Source: Planctomycetaceae bacterium (GTDB lineage: Bacteria > Planctomycetota > Planctomycetia > Pirellulales > UBA1268). From it: 32,064 nt of DNA. The translations under genes and the position numbers were made by a program. This document shows positions 23,115 to 32,064 of this stretch, in pieces. Position 1 is the stretch's first letter. The number at the start of each line of letters is the position of its first letter. The DNA lies in contig JAJTED010000083.1 in NCBI GenBank assembly GCA_021300535.1, forward strand, positions 1 through 32,064, read 5' to 3'. The notes under the pieces were generated by a model, which saw nothing but the letters and a program-made list of their open reading frames with translations, was not told where the DNA came from and did not search any database.

Positions 23115-26100
23115 ATGGCACTGCTGTTGCAATTCATCCTGTTCGGTCGTCGTCGGCGGATGACGGACGGGGGCCGGCGGCGCAGCCGCCGTTCGGCAGG
23201 CGGCACCCCGGGCCTCGAGGGCCTAGAGCCGCGGGCCATGCTCGCGGCCGACGACGTCCTCGTCGGTTTCGTTGGCAATCGGGTCGTGCTCACGCTTGAC
23301 CCGCGAGGCGCGACGATCACGAACCTCGCCACCAAGTACGACGCACCGGCAGCCAGGCTGACGATCACCGCCGCGACGGCGGGCTCGCTTGCCATGGCCG
23401 CTCCGGTCAACGGCATCTCCGTTGATGCCCTGGCCGACACGATCACGGTGGACCTGAAAAAGATCAGGAAGTTCGCGGGCCTCTCGATCGTCGGAGGAGC
23501 AAACACCGATTCGGTCACGATCGGCCCCGGCGGTGTGAACCTCGCCGCCATCGGCCGAGGGGCGGCCGCGCAGGGCTTGGTCATCGACACCGGCGCGGGG
23601 ATGGGCGACAGCATCACCATCGCCGGTCAGATCGTGGCGAAGGGCGCGGGCGGCGTGCGCCTCGCGACGAAGTCCGAGGGCGTGACGCACGGGATTCTGC
23701 TGGCGTCCAGCGTGGTGACCGCCGGAGGCTCTCAGTCGTTCGGCGGCGCCGTCACGCTCCTGAACGGCGTGGCCCTTCAGGCCGGCGGCGACATCGCCTT
23801 CGCGTCCTCGGTCGATGGGTTCGGCAGGCTGCGGCTCACCGCCGGACGGGCGATCACGATGGCAGGTGATGTCGGCAGTCGGCTGCCGCTGCAGGGCATC
23901 ACGCTGGCAAAAGCCAGCCGCGTGCTCGTCGGCGGAGGGTTCGTGCTGGACGGATCGGGCACCGCCGCCGGCACGAGCGGTCTCGTGATCGGGGCGAACG
24001 TCCACAATGTCGTGTTCTCTCGGCTTTCCGACGCCCGCACGATCAGCGGATTCGGCGGTGCCGGCATTCGCTTCGTCGGCGGATCGACGGGATCCCGGAT
24101 CACGGACGTGGCGAGCTTGGGTAATGGTGTCGGGCTGCTGGTCGGCCCCGGCGTCTATCGGGGCACCGTTATCTCCGGCAGCTCCTTCAGCGGCAACGTC
24201 GGCCACGGCGTGTCGCTCCAGGCTGCGCGAGGCCTCACGATCGGCGGTCGAAATTCGGGTGCCGGCAACGAAATCGTCTCCAACGGTGGATTCGGTGTCG
24301 CGGCGATGGGGCCGTGCACAGGTTCGCTCGTGGTGGGAACCGAAATTGGCGACAACGCACTCGGTGAGGTCGAGAATTACCTTGCGAGCACCCTCTCGGG
24401 CAACCTGCTTATCCAGAACGCCACACGCCTGCGGCTTCAACTGAACGAAGTGGGGCGGGCAGTCTATCGGGCGCAGAAGGCGCGAAGCTATTCCTTCGAC
24501 GTCGGGGTCGAGGCCTTCGTGGTGTCAGCCCGTTCGACCGGGTGGCTCGACACCCGCACCGCCGCGCTCGACGTCGATGCCTCCGTCGGATTCTTGGTGC
24601 CGCCGCCGGGGACGATGATCCCGTCGGGGATGCAGCGGACCGTGCTCGGCGAGAACCGTCTTGCCATGTCGCTGACGCCTTTGAAGACGCTTCCCGGGAT
24701 CGGCTTCGCGAGGAGCGTGCAGTATGTCGGTAGCGACTCGTATGGCCGGCATTATCGGGCCGTCGTGGGGCTCTCGACGTTCGCGGGCATGATCCCGCTG
24801 GCCGATCTGGAGGCTGCCCCGCGCATCGGCCGCGACGGGAGCCCCGTGCCGGTGGATGTGTGGGTGAACGCCCAGGGCAACGTGACCCGGATCGCGGGTG
24901 CGTTCGCGGGCGGCACGTTCACGATGTCGCTGCGCGGGCAGGGTGCGACAGGGTTCGTGCCGGCGATGGCCCCGGCGCCGGTCGCGGCAGTGACCGTGGC
25001 CACCGCACGAGCGGCTCCGGCCGCTGCGGGCATCCGCGGAGGCGGCGGTCCAAGCCTGCCCGGAACGTCGAACGGCGTCAGCGGCGTGCAGGTGGGCCGC
25101 TCCACGCTTGCGATTCCTTATGGCGGCGGCGTGCAGGCGCCTGCCGATTGGTACTTCCCGACGCAGGCCGACGGCGGGATCGAAGCCCAAGGCATGATCT
25201 GGCTGCAGCATGCATCCGGCGGCACCGGCGGCTCTCTCTCCGCGCTGGCCGTCGATCTCGCCCGGCAGACCAACAGCATCGTGGTGGCGCCGTCGCTGCC
25301 GGCCACAATGAACTGGTCGCGGGCTGGCGAACCCGTCCGGCAGGCTGTGGCGTCGTTGTTCGAGGGCGACCGGTCGGCGCTCGTCGGCAGCGCGGCGGTG
25401 GCCGGCTATGCCGGGCAGGCCAGCGGACTCACGGGGAAGTTCGTGCTCGCCGGTCATTCCGCGGGCGGCGGCTTCGTGACAGCGGTCGCGGCCGCCTACG
25501 TGGACCGCAACCCGGGTTCGACCAACCTCGTCGGCGTGATCATGGAGGACGGCGTCGCGTACGGCGCGTTCGACGGCAGCGGCAATTTCGCGGCGCAGGT
25601 GGCCGCACTCGATTCCCGTTCCATCCCCGTCTATCAGCTTGCGGCGCCCGCGCAGCTCTGGAACGCCTACGGTGCCACCACGAGCGCGCTTCTGACGGTG
25701 GATCCCGGCAGGTTTCGGGGCGTGGTGCTCACCGGCGGTTCGCACGTTGACGCCATCGTGGGCAGCAACCTAGCCGACGACATCGTGGCCCAGCGGGTGA
25801 CCACGCGGTCGCTGCCCAGCAATGCGGCGGCCGCCCGCCTGCTGACCGCCGGCTGGATCAACGACCTGTATGCGGGCGCCGTGCCGGATGATCCCTCGTA
25901 TGGCTTCTATGCCGCGGCGAATCGCCCGCTCCTGCTGGGCGATGCCGCGGCGACCGGGCTCCCCAGCCCGGTCGCAAACATGTGGTCGGCGGGCGAGTGG
26001 AGGCTCGATGCGGAACTGTCCGCCATTGGCGGGCTGTCCGGCTTTGAGCCGGAGCCCGCGGTCAACAGCGGCAGCAACGGCCTCTCTGGAGCCTCCACCC

Positions 26101-27404
26101 CGTCGCTCAGTAACGGCGTGACCGGCGTGAAAACCGGCACCGCGTCGCTGGCCATTCCGCTTGGCCCCAGGGGCTACGTGACGTCGGCGGATTGGTACTT
26201 CCCGACCCAGGTCGACGGCCAGGTCTCGGCCAACGGCGTCATCTGGCTCCAGCCCGGCGAGGTCCGCGACGCGGCGGCCTTCGCGGCGCTGGCCACCCGG
26301 ATCGCGGGGCAGACCAACAGCATCGTAGTCGCGGCCGCGATCAGTTCCTTCGAGATCCCGACCCGGCCCGGGTGCTTCCTGGGCAGTGCAGCCATGCAGC
26401 AGGCGGTCGCCGGCATGATGCTCGGCGATCGCGGAGCGCTCGTCATCAGTGCGACCGCCGCCGGCTATCAGGGGGTGCTGCCCGAAAAGATCCTGCTTGC
26501 CGGTCAGCGCATGGGCGGCGGCTTTGCCGTCGAGGTGGCGGCACGCACCGTCGACAACGGCGCCGCCGAGCACGTGCTGGGAGTGGTGATGTTCGACGGG
26601 GTGGCCAGCCCGAACCAGTTCCCCGCATCGCTCGCGACGATCGATTCCTTGGGCATCCCGGTCTACCAGATCGCCTCGCGGCCGCAGGCCGCGAATCACT
26701 GGGGCCGCACCACGGAGCAGCTTGCGGCACTCCACCCCGACCAATTCGTCGGCGTTCAGTTTGACGACGGCAGCACGCTCGACGCCATAGTCACGCTCGC
26801 CACCGGCTGGATCAACGATATCTACGCCGGGAACGGACCGACCGCTCCGCGGTACGGCATCTACGCGAATCCCAACGACGGCTCATTCGTCGCCAACCAG
26901 CCGATCATCATGGGCGGGACGGGGGTCACCGTACTCCCTGCGCCGCCGCCGGTCGACATCAATCAGTACGCAGGCACGTGGCACGAACAGGGCAGCGTGA
27001 AGCAGGGGCCCCTTATCGGGCTGGTCAACACCACGGCTGTCTTCACGCCCCAGCCGAACGGCACCATCGATGTGGAGAATTCCGGCACCTACGGGCCTAA
27101 TGGCCCGGCGTGGAAGGTCACCAGTTCTGCGGTCCCAGTCAACGCCGCCAACACCCGCCTCAACGTGAGCTTCTCCGGCGAGCCCAGCAGGGACGGGCCG
27201 GGCAACTACTGGATCCTGGACTACGCCCCGGACTACAGCTGGGCGATCGTCAGCGACCCGACCGGGACCTCGGGATCCATCCTCACCCGTGACCAGGACA
27301 TCCCTGAGGCCGAGTACAAGGCGTTGGTGGCCCGGGCGTATCGGCTCGGTGTGCGGCGCACCATCACCCCGACTCCGCAGCACCCGACCATCCCGCCGGC
27401 GTGA
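23115..27404 (+). CDS. LEPR-XLL surface protein: beta-helix, two alpha/beta-hydrolase domains, lipocalin
   Basis: 1429 residues. A basic N-terminus leads into the planctomycete LEPR-XLL motif 'LEGLEPRAMLAAD' (about 34-46). Residues about 50-430 are Gly/Val/Thr-rich with parallel-beta-helix-like units ('GAGIRFVGGSTGSRITDV', 'NEIVSNGGFGVAA'). Two related alpha/beta-hydrolase domains follow, each opening 'LAIP...ADWYFPTQ'. Domain 1 (about 650-975) has nucleophile elbow GHSAG with S782 and His877 in 'GGSHVDAI'. Domain 2 (about 1000-1275) has GQRMG with Arg1132 and Thr1221 at those places. Residues about 1280-1429 are a lipocalin ('INQYAGTWHEQGSVKQ', 'NYWILDYAPDYSWAIV', 'ILTRDQDIP'). The start is uncertain: GTG 23004 or ATG 23160 are in frame. 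Confidence 0.85.
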   Translation: MALLLQFILFGRRRRMTDGGRRRSRRSAGGTPGLEGLEPRAMLAADDVLVGFVGNRVVLTLDPRGATITNLATKYDAPAARLTITAATAGSLAMAAPVNGISVDALADTITVDLKKIRKFAGLSIVGGANTDSVTIGPGGVNLAAIGRGAAAQGLVIDTGAGMGDSITIAGQIVAKGAGGVRLATKSEGVTHGILLASSVVTAGGSQSFGGAVTLLNGVALQAGGDIAFASSVDGFGRLRLTAGRAITMAGDVGSRLPLQGITLAKASRVLVGGGFVLDGSGTAAGTSGLVIGANVHNVVFSRLSDARTISGFGGAGIRFVGGSTGSRITDVASLGNGVGLLVGPGVYRGTVISGSSFSGNVGHGVSLQAARGLTIGGRNSGAGNEIVSNGGFGVAAMGPCTGSLVVGTEIGDNALGEVENYLASTLSGNLLIQNATRLRLQLNEVGRAVYRAQKARSYSFDVGVEAFVVSARSTGWLDTRTAALDVDASVGFLVPPPGTMIPSGMQRTVLGENRLAMSLTPLKTLPGIGFARSVQYVGSDSYGRHYRAVVGLSTFAGMIPLADLEAAPRIGRDGSPVPVDVWVNAQGNVTRIAGAFAGGTFTMSLRGQGATGFVPAMAPAPVAAVTVATARAAPAAAGIRGGGGPSLPGTSNGVSGVQVGRSTLAIPYGGGVQAPADWYFPTQADGGIEAQGMIWLQHASGGTGGSLSALAVDLARQTNSIVVAPSLPATMNWSRAGEPVRQAVASLFEGDRSALVGSAAVAGYAGQASGLTGKFVLAGHSAGGGFVTAVAAAYVDRNPGSTNLVGVIMEDGVAYGAFDGSGNFAAQVAALDSRSIPVYQLAAPAQLWNAYGATTSALLTVDPGRFRGVVLTGGSHVDAIVGSNLADDIVAQRVTTRSLPSNAAAARLLTAGWINDLYAGAVPDDPSYGFYAAANRPLLLGDAAATGLPSPVANMWSAGEWRLDAELSAIGGLSGFEPEPAVNSGSNGLSGASTPSLSNGVTGVKTGTASLAIPLGPRGYVTSADWYFPTQVDGQVSANGVIWLQPGEVRDAAAFAALATRIAGQTNSIVVAAAISSFEIPTRPGCFLGSAAMQQAVAGMMLGDRGALVISATAAGYQGVLPEKILLAGQRMGGGFAVEVAARTVDNGAAEHVLGVVMFDGVASPNQFPASLATIDSLGIPVYQIASRPQAANHWGRTTEQLAALHPDQFVGVQFDDGSTLDAIVTLATGWINDIYAGNGPTAPRYGIYANPNDGSFVANQPIIMGGTGVTVLPAPPPVDINQYAGTWHEQGSVKQGPLIGLVNTTAVFTPQPNGTIDVENSGTYGPNGPAWKVTSSAVPVNAANTRLNVSFSGEPSRDGPGNYWILDYAPDYSWAIVSDPTGTSGSILTRDQDIPEAEYKALVARAYRLGVRRTITPTPQHPTIPPA

Positions 27405-27737
27405 CCGCTGCCTTGACCCGCGACGATGCCGACCAAGGGCACGGCTTGAACATCCCCCGAGTCGGCTCGGGCCCGTCTCTTTACCGGGCGCCACGCTGTC
27501 GTCTCGCGGCCCCCCTGCTCCAGAGAACGGGATGCCGAGGTATCTGTCATTCGGCGGTTCAAAACCAGCCACCGTGCGGGGAGGTATGGGCCGGAAGAAT
27601 CCTGTTGTTCGGACCTGTTGGCAAGGGGTTGTGATCAGGTCGCAGGGGTCTGATCGGTCGTCGCGCCGGTGTCGTTGGCCGGTTTCGCCCAACGTTCCCT
27701 TCGGGATCGGCACCGAGGCGAGAGGGTGCGGCGGAGT
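27405..27737. other. Convergent intergenic region
   Basis: The region lies between the stops of the LEPR-XLL gene and the DUF1559 gene. It contains a candidate terminator hairpin at 27456-27471. No coding sequence, no REP-like element and no other clear structure were seen in the remainder. Confidence 0.5.
27456..27482 (+). terminator. Candidate terminator of the LEPR-XLL gene
   Basis: CCCGAG, loop TCGG, CTCGGG (27456-27471), followed by a pyrimidine-rich stretch ending TCTCTTT, 52 nt after the stop codon. The T-run is weak, so the call is tentative. Confidence 0.4.
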
Positions 27738-28895
27738 CTATGGCGGATCCACCGGTCGGCCGTCGTCGATCCAGGCGAGCCGCTGCCAGGTGCCGTAGCG
27801 AGGCGGAGTCGTGCTCAAGTCGACAAGGCTTTCAACCGTATCGTCGATGAACCCCACATGGCCGTCGCAAAAGAGCACGTTCACCCCGCCGCGATGGCGG
27901 CTCGTCGCGCCCGACTCACAGGGCAGATTCATCACCGGATTGTCGTTTGGCGAGGGCAAGTTGGAATAAACCGAGCACCCCCAGTCGTTGACGCTATCGA
28001 TATCCTCAACGCGGCGCGGAAGCCGATCCGGCTGGGTGGCGTTCGGCGACACAGCCGCATGGAGCATCTGCATGCCCGCGTCGTTGAACCAAAACGCACC
28101 ACGGCCATCGCGATCGGAGACGCCGCGGAGATACTCGGCGACGGCAATCGTGTTTGCCAGTCCGTCTTTGATCGTTTGGGCCGTGGCACCCTGCGAAAAG
28201 CCAAATACAGCGCGGCGGTCCGAGGATGCGCGCGGAGGGAGCGGCAGGAGACTCCTGTTGGTCCAACCGGTCGTATCGAGGCGACTAATTGCTCCTTCCA
28301 CGTTCGTGCCTGAAAAGATGCCGAGATAGTTCGACTTGGCGAGTCGCAGCACGCCCACCTGCGGCAAATTCCCGATCACCGGCGACGACCAGAGGGGGCC
28401 GGTCTGGTTGTCGGACGGGCAGAGAAACGGCTGGATCGACCTGCCATTCACGCGGGCGTAAAGGGAGCGGACGTCGGCTTCTGTCAGGCTTGGATTTGCC
28501 GGGCTCGGAATGCGAAAGAGAGGCCCGCGAAGACCGTCGTAGTAGGCCTGCTCCTCGACCCGCGGCAGCAGTTCGTGCAAAAAATACGTCCAGTCGAAAA
28601 ACCCGAACTTTGCGACTGGGCCGGTGAGGGCGGTCGAACCGGTTTCCTGGTCGCCCGATCGCCAGGCGCTCGCGAAGATTCCCGGGGGGAAGGAACCCGC
28701 CGCCGACTCGTAGCCGGCCATCGCGACGCCGATCTGCTTGAGGTTGTTGGTGCAGACCGTGCGCCGGGCCGATTCCCGTACCGATTGCACGGCCGGAAGC
28801 AGCATCGCCACGAGGATCGCGATGATCGCGATCACCACCAGCATCTCGACGAGCGTGAAGCCGCGGCGGAGTAAAGTAGGCGCAGGGTTTTTCAT
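27738..28895 (-). CDS. DUF1559 protein with type IV pilin-like N-terminus (385 aa)
   Basis: 385 residues. Prepilin-type N-terminal methylation motif '[19 protein letters not shown]' (about 10-28): the peptidase would cut after Gly12 and methylate Phe13, leaving a hydrophobic helix. The DUF1559 body follows ('[19 protein letters not shown]', 'FLCPSDNQ', '[12 protein letters not shown]') and ends with the family's '[19 protein letters not shown]'. Planctomycetes encode many such pseudopilin-like proteins, of unknown function and thought to be surface associated. ATG 28895 lies just before the leader and 6 nt after the stop of the next DUF1559 gene, so the two are clearly one operon. Confidence 0.95.
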   Translation of the reverse strand: MKNPAPTLLRRGFTLVEMLVVIAIIAILVAMLLPAVQSVRESARRTVCTNNLKQIGVAMAGYESAAGSFPPGIFASAWRSGDQETGSTALTGPVAKFGFFDWTYFLHELLPRVEEQAYYDGLRGPLFRIPSPANPSLTEADVRSLYARVNGRSIQPFLCPSDNQTGPLWSSPVIGNLPQVGVLRLAKSNYLGIFSGTNVEGAISRLDTTGWTNRSLLPLPPRASSDRRAVFGFSQGATAQTIKDGLANTIAVAEYLRGVSDRDGRGAFWFNDAGMQMLHAAVSPNATQPDRLPRRVEDIDSVNDWGCSVYSNLPSPNDNPVMNLPCESGATSRHRGGVNVLFCDGHVGFIDDTVESLVDLSTTPPRYGTWQRLAWIDDGRPVDPP

Positions 28896-28901
28896 GGGAC
28901 G

Positions 28902-30410
28902 CTATTTTTCCCTGCCAATCTCCCCGGTATTGGCGAGCACGTTTCCGGGGGGGTCGTTGGGCACCATAAGCATGTCCCAGATTTCGTCACGAAATTGCAC
29001 CGTCCCCGACATCAGGATGCCGCCGAGGCCGGTGGGATTGTAGGTGTCTCTGCCATATTCACGGCCGGCCACGTCGGGATCGCATTGCTCGCGGCGGGTG
29101 ACCCGCGGCGAAATGCCCCGCACCGACCCGTCGCACATGACCACGTTGAGCACCTCGTGGTTGGCCTGTAGCCGGAACTTATTGCAGCCGGAGAGCGCGG
29201 GCCGTTGCTGGAACATGAGCGTGTTGCCGTAGCCCATGGACAGGGCAGAAGCGTACCACTGATCGGCTGCCGAGGTGCCGGACGCCCTCACGTCGATCCC
29301 GAATGAGTGTTCGTCGCCGGGTTCATTCGTCGGAAGGAAGGCATACCGGAACGAGTTGCCATCGTCGCACCGCCGCATGCCCTCGCCGAACATGATCGTG
29401 TTGGACAGGCCATCCACGATGTGGGCAAACCGCCGCGGATCGAGGCCGAGCGTGCCCGAACTCATGTGGTGAAACTCGGGCGGCAAACCAGAACCCGCAG
29501 CAGCGGAACGGGCCCGAGGAAATCGCCCGCCCATGTTCTGATCCAGCGGCGACGCGCCGGCTGCGCTCAGAATCCGCCCTCCGGCGCACGCCGTGCCAGG
29601 GGCCGTGCCACTACATCGCTGAAACCTGACGAAGGCATGGGCATTGGCCATGTAGTTGGTGAGCGACCAACGCACGTTGCCGCGGCTCTTGTTTGAGGCT
29701 TCCGCGGTCATCCGCATGGTGTTCGGCGGCACCCCGGAACCGTCGGCGCTGCACTGCAGCACGTCGAGTGACTTCGCCGCCTGTGCGGTGTCAAAACCGG
29801 GGGGAAGGCCACTGTTCGTGAGAACGTCGGTCGGCGGTTGCGGAATCTGCTCAAATACGGCCGGTATCGCGGGAGTGCCCCTGCCCGGATTGGTGATTAT
29901 CGACCGCACTTCGAAGATGGTGCCGGTGATCACGAGACCAACGTTGGTCGAAGAGTAGACCAGAACCGCGTTCGTAGAGGTGGTGTACGTCGGGGGTTCG
30001 TAGTCCGGGCTCTGGGGAATGGCCGGGGAAATCATTGTGCCCGTGGTAAAACTGGTCAACTTGATCGTTCCCGTCGTCGACAGCGGAAACCCGTCAGAGA
30101 ACGTCTGTTCGCCGAGGTGTGGCAGCAGGTGCAAGATCCAGGGCCCGAACCTCTGCCCGCCCGCATTCCTCATGCTGCCCCAGTAAGGCGGCATCGAGTC
30201 GTTCAGATGGTGAAACTGCTGAACGGCCGACCCGAGCTGCTTGAGGTTGTTGCCGCACTGGGCCCGACGGGCAGACTCGCGGGCCGACATCACCGCCGGC
30301 AGCAGCAGGCCCGCGAGGATGCCGATCACGGCGATCACGACGAGCAGTTCGACAAGCGTGACTCCGCGGCGGCGGGAACAGGCCAGATCAGTCAGCCGTG
30401 CTTGCGACAT
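28902..30410 (-). CDS. DUF1559 protein with type IV pilin-like N-terminus (502 aa)
   Basis: 502 residues. Pilin-type leader and helix '[19 protein letters not shown]' (about 14-32), with Val at +1 in place of the usual Phe. Then '[20 protein letters not shown]' and a longer middle region than its neighbour, including a Thr/Pro-rich insert at about 115-200, '[19 protein letters not shown]', and the C-terminal '[16 protein letters not shown]' signature of DUF1559. It heads the two-gene DUF1559 operon. A TAATAT box on the minus strand at 30483-30488, about 73 nt upstream of the ATG, could be a -10 element, but no convincing -35 is seen. Confidence 0.95.
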   Translation of the reverse strand: MSQARLTDLACSRRRGVTLVELLVVIAVIGILAGLLLPAVMSARESARRAQCGNNLKQLGSAVQQFHHLNDSMPPYWGSMRNAGGQRFGPWILHLLPHLGEQTFSDGFPLSTTGTIKLTSFTTGTMISPAIPQSPDYEPPTYTTSTNAVLVYSSTNVGLVITGTIFEVRSIITNPGRGTPAIPAVFEQIPQPPTDVLTNSGLPPGFDTAQAAKSLDVLQCSADGSGVPPNTMRMTAEASNKSRGNVRWSLTNYMANAHAFVRFQRCSGTAPGTACAGGRILSAAGASPLDQNMGGRFPRARSAAAGSGLPPEFHHMSSGTLGLDPRRFAHIVDGLSNTIMFGEGMRRCDDGNSFRYAFLPTNEPGDEHSFGIDVRASGTSAADQWYASALSMGYGNTLMFQQRPALSGCNKFRLQANHEVLNVVMCDGSVRGISPRVTRREQCDPDVAGREYGRDTYNPTGLGGILMSGTVQFRDEIWDMLMVPNDPPGNVLANTGEIGREK

Positions 30411-30593
30411 GATGCGTTGCCCCGGGCGTTGGGTGTGGCCCCCCGGCCGACATCAGACGATTTCGACCCGGCCACTTCCAAAATATTACCCGTATCTTCC
30501 GCGAACGGAAAGCGGGAACAGTCGAACGCGTCGCCCATGGCACGCCCCCCGGCTGGCCGTGGCGGGGGCTTCGGAACGCCGCTCGCGGGCCAA

Positions 30594-32064
30594 TCAGGAC
30601 CGCCGCCGAGACGCTACGTAAACCGAAGCCGCGATCCCGATGAGGGCCAGGGTAACCGCCGTCGGCTCGGGAACATACTGGAGGACGATGTTATTGCTCG
30701 ACTGCACGACGTTGAACGTGTTGGTGTTGCGGGAGGAGGCGGAGAATGCCTCACCCGTCGAGTCGACCCAGCTTGCCGGATTGTTCGCGAGCTGGAAGTT
30801 GCTGAAGTTTGTCGTCGTGCCGGTGACGGTAAAGAGCGTCCATTGCCGGGACTCGCTCCAGAACGCATTGTCCCAGTCAACAACGCCGACCCCGGTGCCA
30901 CCGAAATTGAGGGTCAGCGTTGTCAAGGCAGCGAAGTCGAGCGTGCCGCCGACGTTGATGCCGTCGTACAAAGCGCCCCGACTGCCGAGAGAATCGGTAT
31001 TGCCCCACAGCTCCCAGATCACCTGCGACGTGCCGCCCGTATAGGTGAGGTTGGTCGAGAACGTCTCGATGCCGGGCGAGTTGCCCGGGGAATGAATGCC
31101 GGCGATCGTGGCGTTGCCGCCGATCGTGCCCGAGCCCATGAGCGTCGCGCCGGCAGCCACGGAGAGGGCGCCTTCCGCGAGGCGACCGTTCACGACGAGC
31201 GTGCCTTGGTTGACCGCCGTGTTGCCGGTGTAAGAGTTTTGACCGGAAAGCTCGAGCGTGCCGAGGCCGGTCTTGGTGAGGCTTCTGGCACCGCTCGAGC
31301 CGGTGCCGATCACGCCGCTGACGGCGAGCCGCGCCGAGGCAGCCACGTCGAACGTGCTGTTGTCGTCGAGGGCGACGCTCGCGGAGATCTGGTGGCCGGT
31401 GCCGACCACGTTTACGGCGGCCGTACGCGAAAAGGTGCGAAGGTTGAAAGTGCCATTTGAGAACGCCGAACCAAGCGTCATGGGCGTGCCGGGGTCCATC
31501 CGGTTGTCGCTGTTGATCGCCAGAGTTCCGGCGACGACTTTGACGGACTGGATCGACGCGGGCACGCTCGCTGCAAAGACCACCTCACCTGCGTTGCCGA
31601 GGGAGCCGATCGTAAAGTTGACTGCGGGAGACGTTCCGCCGGTGGAGTCTTGCCAAGTGCTTGCGAACTCAACAGTACCGCTGTTTGAGGCCTGAAGCGT
31701 GACGTCGCGGCCGAGCCTGATGTCCGTCCCAACGCTGTTGAACCGCGAATTTCCGGCCCCATAGCCGCCGAGAACCACGACCTGATTACTGCCGGTGTTG
31801 ACGGCAAGACCACGGGACACCGTTCCACTCTCCACGAGGAGTCCGGCGGTGCCTGTCGTCGCAGACGAGTCGCCGACAAGCGGCAAAACGTTTGCGTCTC
31901 CGCCGAAAGGGCTAGGGCCCGTCTGGCCTACCGACCCCACGATCACGCGCCCATCGAGAACCCGCAGCTGTCCGCTGTAGCTGCTGTTGCCCGTGAGTCG
32001 CCAGGTGCCAGCCCCGCTCTTGGTGACGCTCGCGACGCTAGCGTCGATCGACGGCAGCGAATTG
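30594..32064 (-). CDS. Autotransporter-repeat PEP-CTERM protein (5' end outside window)
   Basis: At least 490 residues; the frame is still open at the right edge, so the N-terminus lies beyond the window. It carries autotransporter-associated beta-strand repeats: 'VTKSGAGTWRLTGNSSYSG' near the edge and 'LTKTGLGTLELSGQNSYTG' near 31270-31220, then 'GSGTIGGNATIAGIHSPGN'. The C-terminus is a canonical PEP-CTERM sorting tail: 'VPEPTAVTLALIGIAASVY' followed by 'VASRRRS', to be processed by an exosortase. It is probably an exported adhesin or matrix protein. It is upstream of the DUF1559 pair on the same strand with a 183-bp gap. Bases 30543-30570 contain a GC-rich stem that might end its transcript. 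Confidence 0.93.
   Translation of the reverse strand, partial: NSLPSIDASVASVTKSGAGTWRLTGNSSYSGQLRVLDGRVIVGSVGQTGPSPFGGDANVLPLVGDSSATTGTAGLLVESGTVSRGLAVNTGSNQVVVLGGYGAGNSRFNSVGTDIRLGRDVTLQASNSGTVEFASTWQDSTGGTSPAVNFTIGSLGNAGEVVFAASVPASIQSVKVVAGTLAINSDNRMDPGTPMTLGSAFSNGTFNLRTFSRTAAVNVVGTGHQISASVALDDNSTFDVAASARLAVSGVIGTGSSGARSLTKTGLGTLELSGQNSYTGNTAVNQGTLVVNGRLAEGALSVAAGATLMGSGTIGGNATIAGIHSPGNSPGIETFSTNLTYTGGTSQVIWELWGNTDSLGSRGALYDGINVGGTLDFAALTTLTLNFGGTGVGVVDWDNAFWSESRQWTLFTVTGTTTNFSNFQLANNPASWVDSTGEAFSASSRNTNTFNVVQSSNNIVLQYVPEPTAVTLALIGIAASVYVASRRRS

Noticed and set aside
23223-24440. 405-codon minus-strand frame opposite the LEPR-XLL gene
   Set aside because: No recognisable domain; the plus strand carries a continuous multi-domain protein.
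29838-31460. 540-codon plus-strand frame opposite DUF1559 and PEP-CTERM genes
   Set aside because: It spans two real minus-strand genes and an intergenic gap, with no motifs.

Overview
The window comes from a high-GC planctomycete, most likely of the Pirellulales or a close relative. The evidence is a LEPR-XLL secretion/anchoring motif, two DUF1559 pilin-like proteins, a PEP-CTERM/autotransporter-repeat protein, a DUF1570-like HETTH lipoprotein, a TonB-like stalk fused to a terpenoid-cyclase toroid, planctomycete-type integrase and AAA+ ATPase fragments, and very GC-rich third codon positions. I saw no rRNA, tRNA or CRISPR array.

Left third (about 0.3-15.8 kb) is mostly housekeeping. On the minus strand, a MurE-like ligase, murB, an FtsQ-type POTRA protein and an isochorismatase-family hydrolase form what looks like a remnant division/cell-wall cluster without ftsA or ftsZ. 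Both Mur proteins lack catalytic signature residues. A pseudo-receiver protein and a zinc-protease-like lipoprotein follow on the plus strand. A second minus-strand block runs ispG, rimO, pgsA, a CPBP protease, an LpxL-type acyltransferase, a Rieske ferredoxin and a tandem GNAT protein (isoprenoid, tRNA/ribosome and lipid metabolism). rimO is broken by an internal deletion with a frameshift. trmL diverges from ispG and converges on the TonB-like/toroid gene.

Middle (about 15.8-23.1 kb) is an accessory zone of gene debris. It holds 61-bp tandem repeats, an integrase C-terminal fragment with Tyr changed to Phe, a frameshifted AAA+ ATPase tail, and a tandemly duplicated unit (AAA+ tail, 111-bp leader, secreted 24-residue-repeat protein). 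It also holds a 5'-truncated unknown gene, a small secreted protein, and two large repeat clusters built from a family of double-hairpin REP-like elements. Members of this family also lie beside the 3' ends of genes elsewhere in the window.

Right third (about 23.1-32.1 kb) encodes surface or secreted proteins. The most striking is a 1429-residue fusion of LEPR-XLL, a beta-helix-like region, two alpha/beta-hydrolase domains (one apparently active, one apparently dead) and a C-terminal lipocalin. Facing it on the minus strand are two DUF1559 genes and a PEP-CTERM protein with autotransporter-type repeats that runs off the window edge.
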